From an uncultured Solobacterium sp. (GTDB taxonomy: Bacteria; Bacillota_I; Bacilli_A; Erysipelotrichales; Erysipelotrichaceae), in the NCBI GenBank assembly GCA_937910655.1, contig CALEMV010000158.1, positions 1 through 7,955 on the forward strand: a DNA stretch of 7,955 bases. Direction: 5' to 3'. Made by a program: the position numbers and the translations under genes. Positions 1-6,362 of this stretch are shown piece after piece. The notes under the pieces are model-generated. The model had not been told where the DNA came from, ran no database searches, and worked only from the letters and a program-made list of their open reading frames with translations. Position 1 is the first letter of the stretch. Each line of letters opens with the position of its first letter.

Positions 1-1
1 T

Positions 2-1294
2 TTTGCGCTTATCAACAACCTAAAACAATTTCATATCAATCTGATACTAGTAAATGGGCTTCCAAAGAATCCAGATGCGATGAAGATATATAAACAAATT
101 CCACCTTCCATTATTCAACCAATTCATTCTTTAGATACATGCTTAAAATCTTGTGACGTTATTATCGACGGTATCTTTGGTTTTGGCTATCATGGTAAAT
201 TAACGGATGAAATGCGTACAGTATTCAAACAGATACAGGACGCAAAAAAGCCAATCTATAGTATTGATATCAACTCTGGTGCAGAGTGTGATTCAGCCAT
301 GCATGATTCATTCGCGCTACATTCTACAGTTACATTTGCGTTAGATTGCTATAAGCCTTTCCACATATTGCAGAAGTATCACCATCTATTTGAAAAGTTA
401 GAACTTGTTTCACTTGATATACCGCACCCAAAACAAAGTTGCTTTTTAGAGATGGATCAAACTCTATTCTTTCAAAATCTTGCAAAACGAAAAGAAACTG
501 CACATAAAGGAAGCAGTGGTAAGATTCTACTTGTTGGAGGTTCTTATGGGATGGCCGGAGCAATCAGCCTGAATATTACTGGTGCAAAATCACTTGGTTT
601 TCCATACATTGAAGTAGGATGTATCGATGGTATCTATCCTATCGTTGCTTCGAAGCATACAACAGCCGTATTCCATCCATTCTCATCACACAATGTTGAA
701 CAACAGTTAACCCCAACAATCGAACATGTTAGTGCAGCCGCCTTCGGCAGTGGTGTTACACAAATGTATGAGAAAGAAATTTGTCTTGATCTAATGATTC
801 AAAACTGTCATGCGCCTTTGATATTGGATGCGGAAGCTATACGCATGTTACGATACAACACATGGAAATTACGCTTTGCAAAATCACCGATTATCCTAAC
901 ACCACATATTGGAGAATTTGCAGACTTATTCCACCTAGAAAAAGAAGAAGTGATGCGTAATCCTTTGCACTATGCATTAAAATATGCAAAGGAATTAAAA
1001 GTATATATCGTACTAAAATCAGCACATACAATTATTGCTACCCCAAACGGTCAATGTTATATTAACCAAACAGGTAATGAAGCCTTGGCTCAAGCTGGTA
1101 GTGGTGATTTATTGACTGGTATGTTAACTGCACTACTTGCATATCATTGTGATATCTTTACTAGTCTACGTATGGGTGTATGGCTCCATGGCTATATTGC
1201 AGATAGGCTTGTTGAACATCACTCTAAGATGCATATGAATCTAGAAGATTATCCCACAGCAGTCGATCAATTCTTCTATGAAAATGGGTATTAA
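2..1294 (+). CDS. nnr: Bifunctional NAD(P)H-hydrate epimerase / ADP-dependent dehydratase, 5' part missing
   Basis: The reading frame is open to the window edge (first full codon at base 2), so the start lies outside; the ATG at 80 is internal. The protein repairs damaged NAD(P)H in the cytoplasm: an N-terminal YjeF_N domain epimerises R- to S-NAD(P)HX and a C-terminal ribokinase-like domain dehydrates the S form with ADP. In the N-terminal part I see DVIIDGIFGFG (about 155-187), like DALFGTG of the family, and SIDINSG (260-280), which stands for the usual AIDIPSG, with Asn for Pro. The dehydratase part starts near 500 with KGSSGKILLVGGSYGMAGA, followed by LILDAEAI, ILTPHIGEF (about 890-916), IVLKSAHTIIATPNG and the AQAGSGDLLTGML anion-hole motif around 1091-1129. 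The C-terminus looks complete. Family assignment is firm; activity of the somewhat divergent epimerase half is less certain. Confidence 0.93.
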   Translation, partial: FALINNLKQFHINLILVNGLPKNPDAMKIYKQIPPSIIQPIHSLDTCLKSCDVIIDGIFGFGYHGKLTDEMRTVFKQIQDAKKPIYSIDINSGAECDSAMHDSFALHSTVTFALDCYKPFHILQKYHHLFEKLELVSLDIPHPKQSCFLEMDQTLFFQNLAKRKETAHKGSSGKILLVGGSYGMAGAISLNITGAKSLGFPYIEVGCIDGIYPIVASKHTTAVFHPFSSHNVEQQLTPTIEHVSAAAFGSGVTQMYEKEICLDLMIQNCHAPLILDAEAIRMLRYNTWKLRFAKSPIILTPHIGEFADLFHLEKEEVMRNPLHYALKYAKELKVYIVLKSAHTIIATPNGQCYINQTGNEALAQAGSGDLLTGMLTALLAYHCDIFTSLRMGVWLHGYIADRLVEHHSKMHMNLEDYPTAVDQFFYENGY

Positions 1295-1319
1295 AAAACG
1301 AGGACACCCTCGTTTTTTT
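1293..1319. terminator. Bidirectional rho-independent terminator between convergent genes
   Basis: The arms are CGAGG (1299-1303) and CCTCG (1308-1312) around ACAC. Six A on the left and seven T on the right extend the stem, so either strand gives a GC hairpin followed by U residues. The hairpin starts inside the nnr stop codon and ends in the stop codon of the facing gene, so one compact element serves both. Confidence 0.9.
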
Positions 1320-1575
1320 ATCCCTTTAAACCTTCTTCTTGACGTTGCATATTCTCTACAACAACATCGTAGATGTCACCAATAGATTGTGCATATTCAA
1401 GTACCTTCCATGGTTCATTTGTATGGAAATGAATCTTGATTAAAGTATCATCACCAACAACTAATAAGCAGTCACCTCTAAAATTCTCTGTAATATAGTC
1501 ATTAATGACATCTTCATCTAAATCATGTCCATCAATCAACAACTGTGTATCAAATTTAAACTCTAATTGTTCCAT
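1318..1575 (-). CDS. Stand-alone FakA middle-domain-like small protein (DAK phosphatase-type)
   Basis: This is an 85-aa cytoplasmic protein with no membrane segment or signal. Residues about 33-75 (GDCLLVVGDDTLIKIHFHTN, then EPWKVLEYAQSIGDIYDVVVEN) match the middle domain of FakA/YloV, the ATP-binding subunit of fatty-acid kinase, where two His in a VHVHTN motif help bind zinc. Both His are kept (IHFHT), but the Cys of the FakA YCTEF motif is not obvious here; that region reads LEFKFDT. The kinase (DAK2) and C-terminal FakA domains are absent. From memory, proteins of this length and ending in GLKG occur in other Bacillota under the name 'kinase to dihydroxyacetone kinase', so it is probably a conserved small protein and not debris. 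Start: ATG at 1573-1575 with GGAGGTA five bases upstream. Role unknown. Confidence 0.85.
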   Translation of the reverse strand: MEQLEFKFDTQLLIDGHDLDEDVINDYITENFRGDCLLVVGDDTLIKIHFHTNEPWKVLEYAQSIGDIYDVVVENMQRQEEGLKG

Positions 1576-1600
1576 TTAAGTACCTCCATTAGATGCTGTT

Positions 1601-1609
1601 ATTATATCA
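1601..1609 (-). promoter_or_regulatory. Extended -10 promoter for the FakA-like small gene
   Basis: On the minus strand the sequence reads TGATATAAT, a perfect TATAAT with the TGn extension, 25 bases before the start codon. No good -35 box is visible. A small inverted repeat CGCT-TTT-AGCG (1610-1620) abuts it upstream and could bind a regulator, but is short enough to be chance. Confidence 0.6.
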
Positions 1610-1689
1610 CGCTTTTAGCGAAAATAAGTAGATATCAATGCGCCAGGGATTTTATATCGTACATCTGTATATAGGAGTTGAGGTATCCT

Positions 1690-2391
1690 ATGAAAACATC
1701 ATTCACAAAACAACAGCTTCTACATATGATTCAAGAGAATTTAACAAATATCTTCTATCCCGAGAATTACCTAACATTTCTAAATCAATTAAGTTTCTTC
1801 CATGAAGAATCAATCGAAAATATCATTTTGATATTTACACAATGTCCAACTGCAACAGTTGTATTCCCATATAAAGCTTGGCAAGCATATCATCGTACTG
1901 TTCGTAGAGGTTACACTGCTATTGCATTACTAAGAGATTCCATAAACAATCATCAAGTACGCTTAGTTTTTGATATCGAACATACAGTTGGCAAAGAATT
2001 TATTTCAACACATCCTGCTATACATATAAAACAGATGTCTAGAATTCTAAGTTCTATGTTATCTAAGATAAAGATAGATTCTATCCTTCAAACAGCCACA
2101 GACGATACTACACTACAAATAAAACATGCATTACAACACTACATCTATCATTTACTTCGTACATGTTTCCCTAAATATTGTACGAGTGAAATAGAAATGA
2201 AAAGTATTCTCTATTGTGTTTGTTTTCACTATGGAATAGACGTAAGTGAATATAGCTTTTCCTCTATTGCCCTTTGGGCAAAACAAAAAACGAATCACGA
2301 TCTAAGAGAAGCCTTAAATGTCATTCGTCATATTACTACTTTTTTAATTGATACAATCGATTACATGTATGTTAGTCATGAATATTCTTAG
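1690..2391 (+). CDS. ArdC/LtrC-type antirestriction-like protein with degenerate zinc-protease motif
   Basis: This is a 233-aa protein. I take ATG 1690 as start because GAGG (1680-1683) lies six bases upstream; a TTG at 1678 would overlap that site. Residues 18-82 match the ArdC N-terminal ssDNA-binding domain: FHEESIENIILIFTQCPTAT, then YKAWQAYHRTVRRGYTAIALL, then VFDIEHT (93-99) where the family has VFDVSQT. Residues 165-224 match the tail of the same proteins (YCVCFHYGIDVSEYSF, then ALWAKQ and an I-R-x7-I-D-x-ID pattern). Between them the segment carrying the metallopeptidase is shortened. The place of HEIAHAxLH is taken by HALQHYIYH (146-154): all three His positions align but the catalytic Glu is Ala, and the later AES is MKS. 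The protein is thus probably non-catalytic. Such proteins normally sit on conjugative elements; none is visible here. Function unknown. Confidence 0.75.
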   Translation: MKTSFTKQQLLHMIQENLTNIFYPENYLTFLNQLSFFHEESIENIILIFTQCPTATVVFPYKAWQAYHRTVRRGYTAIALLRDSINNHQVRLVFDIEHTVGKEFISTHPAIHIKQMSRILSSMLSKIKIDSILQTATDDTTLQIKHALQHYIYHLLRTCFPKYCTSEIEMKSILYCVCFHYGIDVSEYSFSSIALWAKQKTNHDLREALNVIRHITTFLIDTIDYMYVSHEYS

Positions 2392-3019
2392 CAACTGGCA
2401 AACTCCATTTATGTAAAATTGCCAGTGCTCTTACTAAGATTGTCACACCAATTCCTACCCAGATACCAAATGAGATGTTCCCTGCATGCATTAACATTGC
2501 GCATGGAATCGCACCGATAATTGATGCAATTGCATACACATCTGTATGAAAGATTTGTGGTAATTGATTGACGCAGATATCACGGAACAAACCTCCACCA
2601 ACACCTGTTAATACACCACAGAATACAAGTAAGAAACTATGTGCTGTTGGATGCAAGAAGAAAGCCACACGTACACCTACTGCAGTAAACACGCCTAATC
2701 CTATCGCATCTGCAATCAACAAAAAATTCTTATACGCATTTTTCTGCGTAATCTTATTTGTATTCACATTGAAGTAGGCAAATAAGAATACGACAACAGA
2801 AGTAACACTAGCGACAACGACATACACTGGATTGGAAAATGCACTTGGTGGTACACTACCTAGTACAATATCACGCATAATTCCACCAAACGTTGCGGTA
2901 ATAACTCCAATAATCACAACCCCAAAGAAGTCCATCTTCGATTTCATTGCGACAAGTGCTCCAGAAATCGCAAACGCTATGGTACCTACTATTTCTAATA
3001 TAAATATGTATTGATTCAT
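2372..3019 (-). CDS. TRIC/UPF0126-family seven-helix membrane protein (YadS/YvgT type)
   Basis: This is a 215-aa inner-membrane protein made of two related halves, the UPF0126 duplication (Pfam 'glycine transporter' family). Half one has TIAFAISGALVAMKSK (13-28) and FGGIMRDIVLG (44-54). Half two has ADAIGLGVFTAVGV (103-116) and VGGGLFRDICVNQLP (140-154). The GG-x-x-RD signature occurs in both. Hydrophobic stretches near 4-24, 31-52, 63-83, 101-121, 127-149, 160-178 and 184-202 give about seven helices. Bacterial members are related to TRIC cation channels; the substrate is unsettled. Start: ATG 3017-3019 with GAGGA just upstream. The last 20 bp overlap the end of the convergent ArdC-like gene. 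Confidence 0.88.
   Translation of the reverse strand: MNQYIFILEIVGTIAFAISGALVAMKSKMDFFGVVIIGVITATFGGIMRDIVLGSVPPSAFSNPVYVVVASVTSVVVFLFAYFNVNTNKITQKNAYKNFLLIADAIGLGVFTAVGVRVAFFLHPTAHSFLLVFCGVLTGVGGGLFRDICVNQLPQIFHTDVYAIASIIGAIPCAMLMHAGNISFGIWVGIGVTILVRALAILHKWSLPVAKNIHD
2394..2426. repeat. 8-bp inverted repeat just past the ArdC-like stop
   Basis: ACTGGCAA (2394-2401) and TTGCCAGT (2419-2426) flank a 17-base loop. It starts two bases after the stop codon of the + gene and lies within the coding end of the - gene. There is no U-run after it, so it is at best a weak terminator or RNA-end stabiliser for the + transcript. Confidence 0.4.
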
Positions 3020-3044
3020 ATCATCCTCGTTATAATCTGTCCGT

Positions 3045-3074
3045 ATTATACCAAAATTAAAAGTGCGTGTTCAA
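3045..3074 (-). promoter_or_regulatory. Promoter of the TRIC-family gene, overlapping the ssb terminator
   Basis: On the minus strand, TGGTATAAT (extended -10; TATAAT core at 3045-3050) lies 25 bases before the ATG. TTGAAC (3069-3074) is 18 bases upstream as a possible -35 box. That -35 box lies across the loop and the edge of one arm of the preceding terminator hairpin. Confidence 0.6.
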
Positions 3075-3083
3075 CGCACTTTT
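3059..3083 (-). terminator. Rho-independent terminator after the ssb-like gene
   Basis: A perfect 10-bp stem (AAAAGTGCGT / ACGCACTTTT) encloses a 5-base loop, seven bases past the ssb-like stop codon. The minus-strand RNA continues AAUUUU. It could act in both directions, but no + gene ends here. Confidence 0.88.
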
Positions 3084-3090
3084 ATATAAC

Positions 3091-3408
3091 TTATTCAGTT
3101 TCATCTTTTGGATGATAGATTTTCTCTGCAACGATTTGTACAACTGTCTTCTTATTTTCATCCTTCATGTAAAACTGCTTACGAAGATGCCCTTTAATAC
3201 CAATTCTTGTACCAGCATGGAATTCTTCGCGAACTTGGTCCGCTACATCTCCCCAGGCAACTACATTTAGATAGTCCTTCGCTTTACTTGGTTCATTGTG
3301 TTTTACACAAACTGAGAATGTTGACATTGTGGAATCATTTTTTGTGCTACGAACACTAGGTTCGTACATTACTGTCCCTTTAATTTCAACTGCATTTAAA
3401 TCATTCAT
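3091..3408 (-). CDS. Short single-stranded DNA-binding protein (SSB family) lacking the acidic tail
   Basis: This 105-aa protein is one OB fold of the SSB family. VEIKGTVMYEPSVR (7-20) matches the first strands, then MSTFSVCVKH (28-37), and DYLNVVAWGDVADQV (45-59) corresponds to the family's F-x-x-V-V-A-W-x-x-x-A-E motif. GTRIGIKGHLRKQFYMKDE (66-84) and the closing QIVAEKI complete the domain. It then stops at KDETE. A housekeeping SSB carries a further linker and a conserved acidic tip (DDDIPF type) that recruits replication and repair proteins; here that is missing, so this is likely a paralogue. Start: ATG 3406-3408, with GGAGGA six bases upstream. It lies 66 bp after gpx with no terminator between, so the two are probably co-transcribed. 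Confidence 0.85.
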   Translation of the reverse strand: MNDLNAVEIKGTVMYEPSVRSTKNDSTMSTFSVCVKHNEPSKAKDYLNVVAWGDVADQVREEFHAGTRIGIKGHLRKQFYMKDENKKTVVQIVAEKIYHPKDETE

Positions 3409-3474
3409 CTTATGTCCTCCATAGAATATCCTTCTACGTATATATTCACAAAAGATGAAATGACTCCCTAAAAA

Positions 3475-4014
3475 TTAAAGTAATTCTTTAATAGCTTTTT
3501 CTACATCTGCCATATCAGCAGTTGGTTCAAAACGAGCTACTACATTTCCCTTACGATCAACAAGGAACTTCGTGAAATTCCACTTAATATCAGAAGTTTC
3601 TCTAAAGTTTGGAACAAGGTTACCAACGTGTGCATTCATAAAGTCTGCCTTTTCACCTGTAAATCCCTCAAAGCCCTTTTTACTCTTTAAGAATGTGTAT
3701 AATGGTAATTCATTTTCACCATTTACATCAGACTTGTGCATATGTGGAAATTTTGTATTGAAGTGTAAAGAACAGAACTCATGAATTTCTTCATCAGATC
3801 CAGGTGCTTGCCCTCCAAACTGATTACAAGGAATATCGAGGATTTCTAAACCTTGTGCATTGTAGTTTTCATGAAGCTTTTCTAACTCTTCATACTGTGG
3901 TGTAAATCCACAAGCTGTAGCAGTGTTTACTACTAATACTACCTTTCCTTCGTAATCCTTTAAAGAAATCTGATTGCCCTTCGCATCAGTTACATAATAA
4001 TCGTAAAATCCCAT
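3475..4014 (-). CDS. gpx: Thioredoxin-type glutathione peroxidase
   Basis: This 179-aa cytoplasmic peroxidase has a thioredoxin fold and reduces H2O2 and organic peroxides. NTATACGFTPQY carries the peroxidatic Cys35 (Cys, not selenocysteine). PCNQFGGQ supplies Gln69 and KWNFTKFLVDRKG supplies Trp145 and Asn146, completing the catalytic tetrad. Cys81 in EFCSLHF is at the position of the resolving Cys in family members that use thioredoxin instead of glutathione, which fits a bacterium of this group. DVNGENELPLYTFLK is also typical. Length is within the family range, with a somewhat long loop near 113-143. Start: ATG 4012-4014, with AAGGAGA nine bases upstream. It is the first gene of a probable gpx-ssb unit and has its own promoter. 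Confidence 0.93.
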   Translation of the reverse strand: MGFYDYYVTDAKGNQISLKDYEGKVVLVVNTATACGFTPQYEELEKLHENYNAQGLEILDIPCNQFGGQAPGSDEEIHEFCSLHFNTKFPHMHKSDVNGENELPLYTFLKSKKGFEGFTGEKADFMNAHVGNLVPNFRETSDIKWNFTKFLVDRKGNVVARFEPTADMADVEKAIKELL

Positions 4015-4041
4015 AATTCATTTTCTCCTTTGGTTAGTTAT

Positions 4042-4069
4042 ATTGTATCAAGCATATATGTCATTGCAA
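4042..4069 (-). promoter_or_regulatory. Promoter for gpx
   Basis: On the minus strand, TGATACAAT (extended -10; core 4042-4047) has TTGCAA (4064-4069) 16 bases upstream. It lies between the tRNA terminator and the gpx ribosome binding site, giving a short untranslated leader. Confidence 0.6.
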
Positions 4070-4085
4070 TTGATATACTCTCAAA

Positions 4086-4116
4086 GAAAAAACGACCCAG
4101 CAAAATGCCGAATCGT
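4086..4116 (-). terminator. Terminator of tRNA-Leu
   Basis: On the minus strand, ACGATTCGGC pairs with GCTGGGTCGT (10 pairs including G-U pairs) around a short AU-rich loop. The second arm runs directly into TTTTTT. It starts eight bases after the tRNA 3' end. Confidence 0.85.
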
Positions 4117-4123
4117 CTCTTAG

Positions 4124-4207
4124 TGCCTCCGGTCGGACTCGAACCGACACGGTATCGCTACCGGGGGATTTTGAGTCCCCTACGTCTACCAATTCCATCA
4201 CGGGGGC
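4124..4207 (-). tRNA. tRNA-Leu, anticodon CAA
   Basis: This is an 84-nt class II tRNA. The D arm has GGAATTGGTAGAC. The anticodon stem GGGGA/TCCCC holds the loop CTCAAAA, with anticodon CAA at 4173-4171, reading UUG. The long variable arm is CGGTA-GCGA-TACCG, and the T arm is GTCGG-TTCGAGT-CCGAC. The discriminator base is A73, as expected for Leu. CCA is not encoded; the DNA continues CTA. The acceptor stem GCCCCCG/CGGAGGC has one mismatch, C4 against A69. It has its own promoter and terminator. Confidence 0.95.
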
Positions 4208-4215
4208 GCTCAATT

Positions 4216-4244
4216 ATTTTATATGATTGCCTTTTAAAATGCAA
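4216..4244 (-). promoter_or_regulatory. Promoter of tRNA-Leu
   Basis: On the minus strand, TTGCAT (4239-4244) and TAAAAT (4216-4221) are 17 bases apart, and transcription would start a few bases before the tRNA. The -35 box and spacer lie in a near-perfect 20-bp palindrome (4226-4245: ATTGC-C-TTTTAAAA-T-GCAAT). Confidence 0.65.
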
Positions 4245-4245
4245 T

Positions 4246-4276
4246 AGGTGGAAAGTTTCAAATGAACTTTCCACCT
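4246..4276 (-). terminator. Hairpin after the EF-G paralogue gene
   Basis: A 12-bp perfect stem (AGGTGGAAAGTT / AACTTTCCACCT) with a 7-base loop begins six bases after the EF-G-like stop codon. The following sequence is ATTGCATTTT, so the U-run is delayed and weak. It probably ends the operon, perhaps with leakage into tRNA-Leu. Confidence 0.7.
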
Positions 4277-4282
4277 AGAGGA

Positions 4283-6352
4283 TTATTCTTTCTCGCTCTT
4301 TCTTGCGTCGATGACTTTCTGTGCTACATCATGAGGTGCTGTTTCATAGCGATCAAACGCTAATTCATAACATCCACGACCTTGTGTCATAGAACGTAAT
4401 TCTGTTGCGTACGTTAACATTTCTGCCATTGGAACTTCAGCTCTAATCACCTGTAGACCATCTTCATCTGTGCCCATATCCAAGATGATTCCACGGCGTT
4501 TTGTAAAGTCACCCATGAGTGTACCTGTATAGTCTTCTGGTGCAGTCACAACAACCTTACCAATAGGTTCTAGAAGTACAGGTTTGGCATTTGGCATTGC
4601 CGCATTATATGCAAGTCTAGCAGCTTCCTTGAAGGCTACTTCCTTCGAGTCTACTGGGTGATAAGATCCATCATATAGCGTTGCCTTAACACCAACCACT
4701 TTATATCCAGCAAGAACACCCTTACTCATACAGTCACGTAAACCTTGTTCAACAGGTGGGAAGTACTGTTTTGGAACTGCACCACCGAATACTTCTTCCG
4801 CAAATACCATATCATCAGAATCTGTTGGTTCAAATCTTACCCAAACATCTCCATACTGACCAGCACCACCATTTTGTTTCTTGTATTTACCTTGTGCTTC
4901 AGCCTTTGCAGAGATTGTCTCACGATACTGTACCGTTGGTTTTTCTGTTGTTACTTCAACTTTGTACTTACTCTTTAACTTAGAAAGGATTAAGTCGATA
5001 TGTTGATCACCAACACCATATAGTACTTGTTCGTGTGTTTCTTCGTTGTTTACTAGTTTGATTGTATGGTCTTCTAACATCAAGTTATGAATACCACTAG
5101 ATAATTTATCTTCATCTGCCTTTGTCTTTGGATGAATTGCATATCCTAACATTGGATGTGGATATTCAATATCTGGATACTTAATAACTCTTGAACGTGT
5201 ACACAGTGTATCGTTTGTTTCTGTTGCTTGTAGCTTAACAACTGCACCGATATCACCTGTAAATAACTTACCTACACCAATCTGATACTTACCATTGATA
5301 ACATAAATCTGGTTAATCTTTTCTGTTACATCTTTCTTGGAGTTATATACTTGGCTATCACTATTGAGGACACCACTCATTACCTTTAAGTAAGAAACCT
5401 TACCTACGAATGGGTCAACAATGGTCTTAAATACAAATGCGCTGAGTGCTTCATTTTCATTTGTTTCCATGTCGACTATATCACCCTTAAGTGTTTCAGC
5501 TTGGATTCTTCCCTTTTCTGCGTAGCTTGGGAAATACTCTGTAATTAGGTCTAACAAACGTTCAATACCTGTTTGCTTTTCTGCACTACCGCAGTATACA
5601 GGACGGATATCACCATTACGTACACCAATACGTAATCCCTTGGCTAGTTCATGTTCATCAAATGTTTCCCCTGAGAAGAATTTCTCCATGAGTTCATCAT
5701 CAGTCATTGCGATAGCTTCTGCAATTTCATTGTAGTAACGCTCCACTTCGCCAACTAAATCAGATGGCACTTCTTTTGCTGTATTACGGTCATTGTAATA
5801 CCATGCTTTACGACGCAAGATATTAACAGAACCTACAACCACACCATTTTCAATGATTGGAACTTCAAATGGGATAACTGACTTACCAAACTTTTCTCTA
5901 AGCGTTGAGTATACAGTATCGAAGTTTGCATTTTCCACATCCATCTTATTTACAAAGAAGATTGTAGGAATCTTTTGTTTGGAAACTGCTTCACGCCAAG
6001 CGCGCTCTGTACCAGCTTCGATTCCTTCTTTTGCGTTTACGACAATTAAGGCATTATCACCCATTACTAAACCAGTTGCTTCTTCACCAGCATAGTCCAT
6101 ATAACCTGGAGTATCGATAAAGTTAATTTTCTTATCTTTCCATTCTACAGGTGCGATATGGCAATATACTGATGTACCACGCTTTCCTTCTTCAGGATCG
6201 TAATTCAGAGCTGTTGTGCCATCGTTATTCTTTCCATAACGTTCAATTGCCTTTGTAAAATATAGGCAGGCTTCAATGACAGAACTCTTACCAGCGCCAG
6301 AATGTCCTAGCACCACTACATTTCTTACTTCATTTGCTAAATAGTCTTTCAT
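4283..6352 (-). CDS. EF-G paralogue (EF-G-II type translation factor GTPase)
   Basis: This 689-aa protein has the full five-domain EF-G layout: GTPase domain (about 8-285), domain II (300-385), III (395-470), IV (472-593) and V (595-675). Nucleotide motifs are GHSGAGKSS (16-24), DTPGY (80-84), NKMD (135-138) and GSA (255-257). Canonical EF-G has GHVDAGKTT and DTPGH; the catalytic switch II His is Tyr84 here, as in the EF-G-2 branch. Domain IV is intact, with QNGGAGQYGDV (493-503) and tip loop DGSYHPVDSKEVAF (561-574), so it should still reach the decoding site. The housekeeping fusA, normally in the str operon, is presumably elsewhere. AGGAGG overlaps the stop codon of the ankyrin gene, only ten bases separate that stop from this ATG, and translation is probably coupled. 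It is not a tetracycline-protection protein by its P-loop and switch II. Exact role unknown; paralogues in other phyla act under stress or starvation. Confidence 0.9.
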   Translation of the reverse strand: MKDYLANEVRNVVVLGHSGAGKSSVIEACLYFTKAIERYGKNNDGTTALNYDPEEGKRGTSVYCHIAPVEWKDKKINFIDTPGYMDYAGEEATGLVMGDNALIVVNAKEGIEAGTERAWREAVSKQKIPTIFFVNKMDVENANFDTVYSTLREKFGKSVIPFEVPIIENGVVVGSVNILRRKAWYYNDRNTAKEVPSDLVGEVERYYNEIAEAIAMTDDELMEKFFSGETFDEHELAKGLRIGVRNGDIRPVYCGSAEKQTGIERLLDLITEYFPSYAEKGRIQAETLKGDIVDMETNENEALSAFVFKTIVDPFVGKVSYLKVMSGVLNSDSQVYNSKKDVTEKINQIYVINGKYQIGVGKLFTGDIGAVVKLQATETNDTLCTRSRVIKYPDIEYPHPMLGYAIHPKTKADEDKLSSGIHNLMLEDHTIKLVNNEETHEQVLYGVGDQHIDLILSKLKSKYKVEVTTEKPTVQYRETISAKAEAQGKYKKQNGGAGQYGDVWVRFEPTDSDDMVFAEEVFGGAVPKQYFPPVEQGLRDCMSKGVLAGYKVVGVKATLYDGSYHPVDSKEVAFKEAARLAYNAAMPNAKPVLLEPIGKVVVTAPEDYTGTLMGDFTKRRGIILDMGTDEDGLQVIRAEVPMAEMLTYATELRSMTQGRGCYELAFDRYETAPHDVAQKVIDARKSEKE

Positions 6353-6362
6353 TGTCGGCCTC

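Noticed and set aside
3067..3270. Hydrophobic 67-codon frame on +.
   Set aside because: It is antisense to the conserved SSB-like gene and begins in the terminator.
3423..3451. TTGTGA-17-TATTCT as a separate promoter for the ssb-like gene.
   Set aside because: The transcript would start inside the ribosome binding site; co-transcription with gpx is more likely.
4030..4278. Open frame of 82 codons on + across the tRNA.
   Set aside because: It runs through tRNA-Leu, two promoters and a terminator and has no ribosome binding site.
4745..4983. Open frames on + within the EF-G paralogue.
   Set aside because: They are antisense to conserved EF-G domain IV coding sequence and have no homology or start signals.
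4283..6352. Tetracycline ribosomal protection protein (Tet(M) type).
   Set aside because: P-loop GHSGAGKSS and switch II DTPGY place it with EF-G-II, whereas Tet proteins have AHVDAGKTT and DTPGH.
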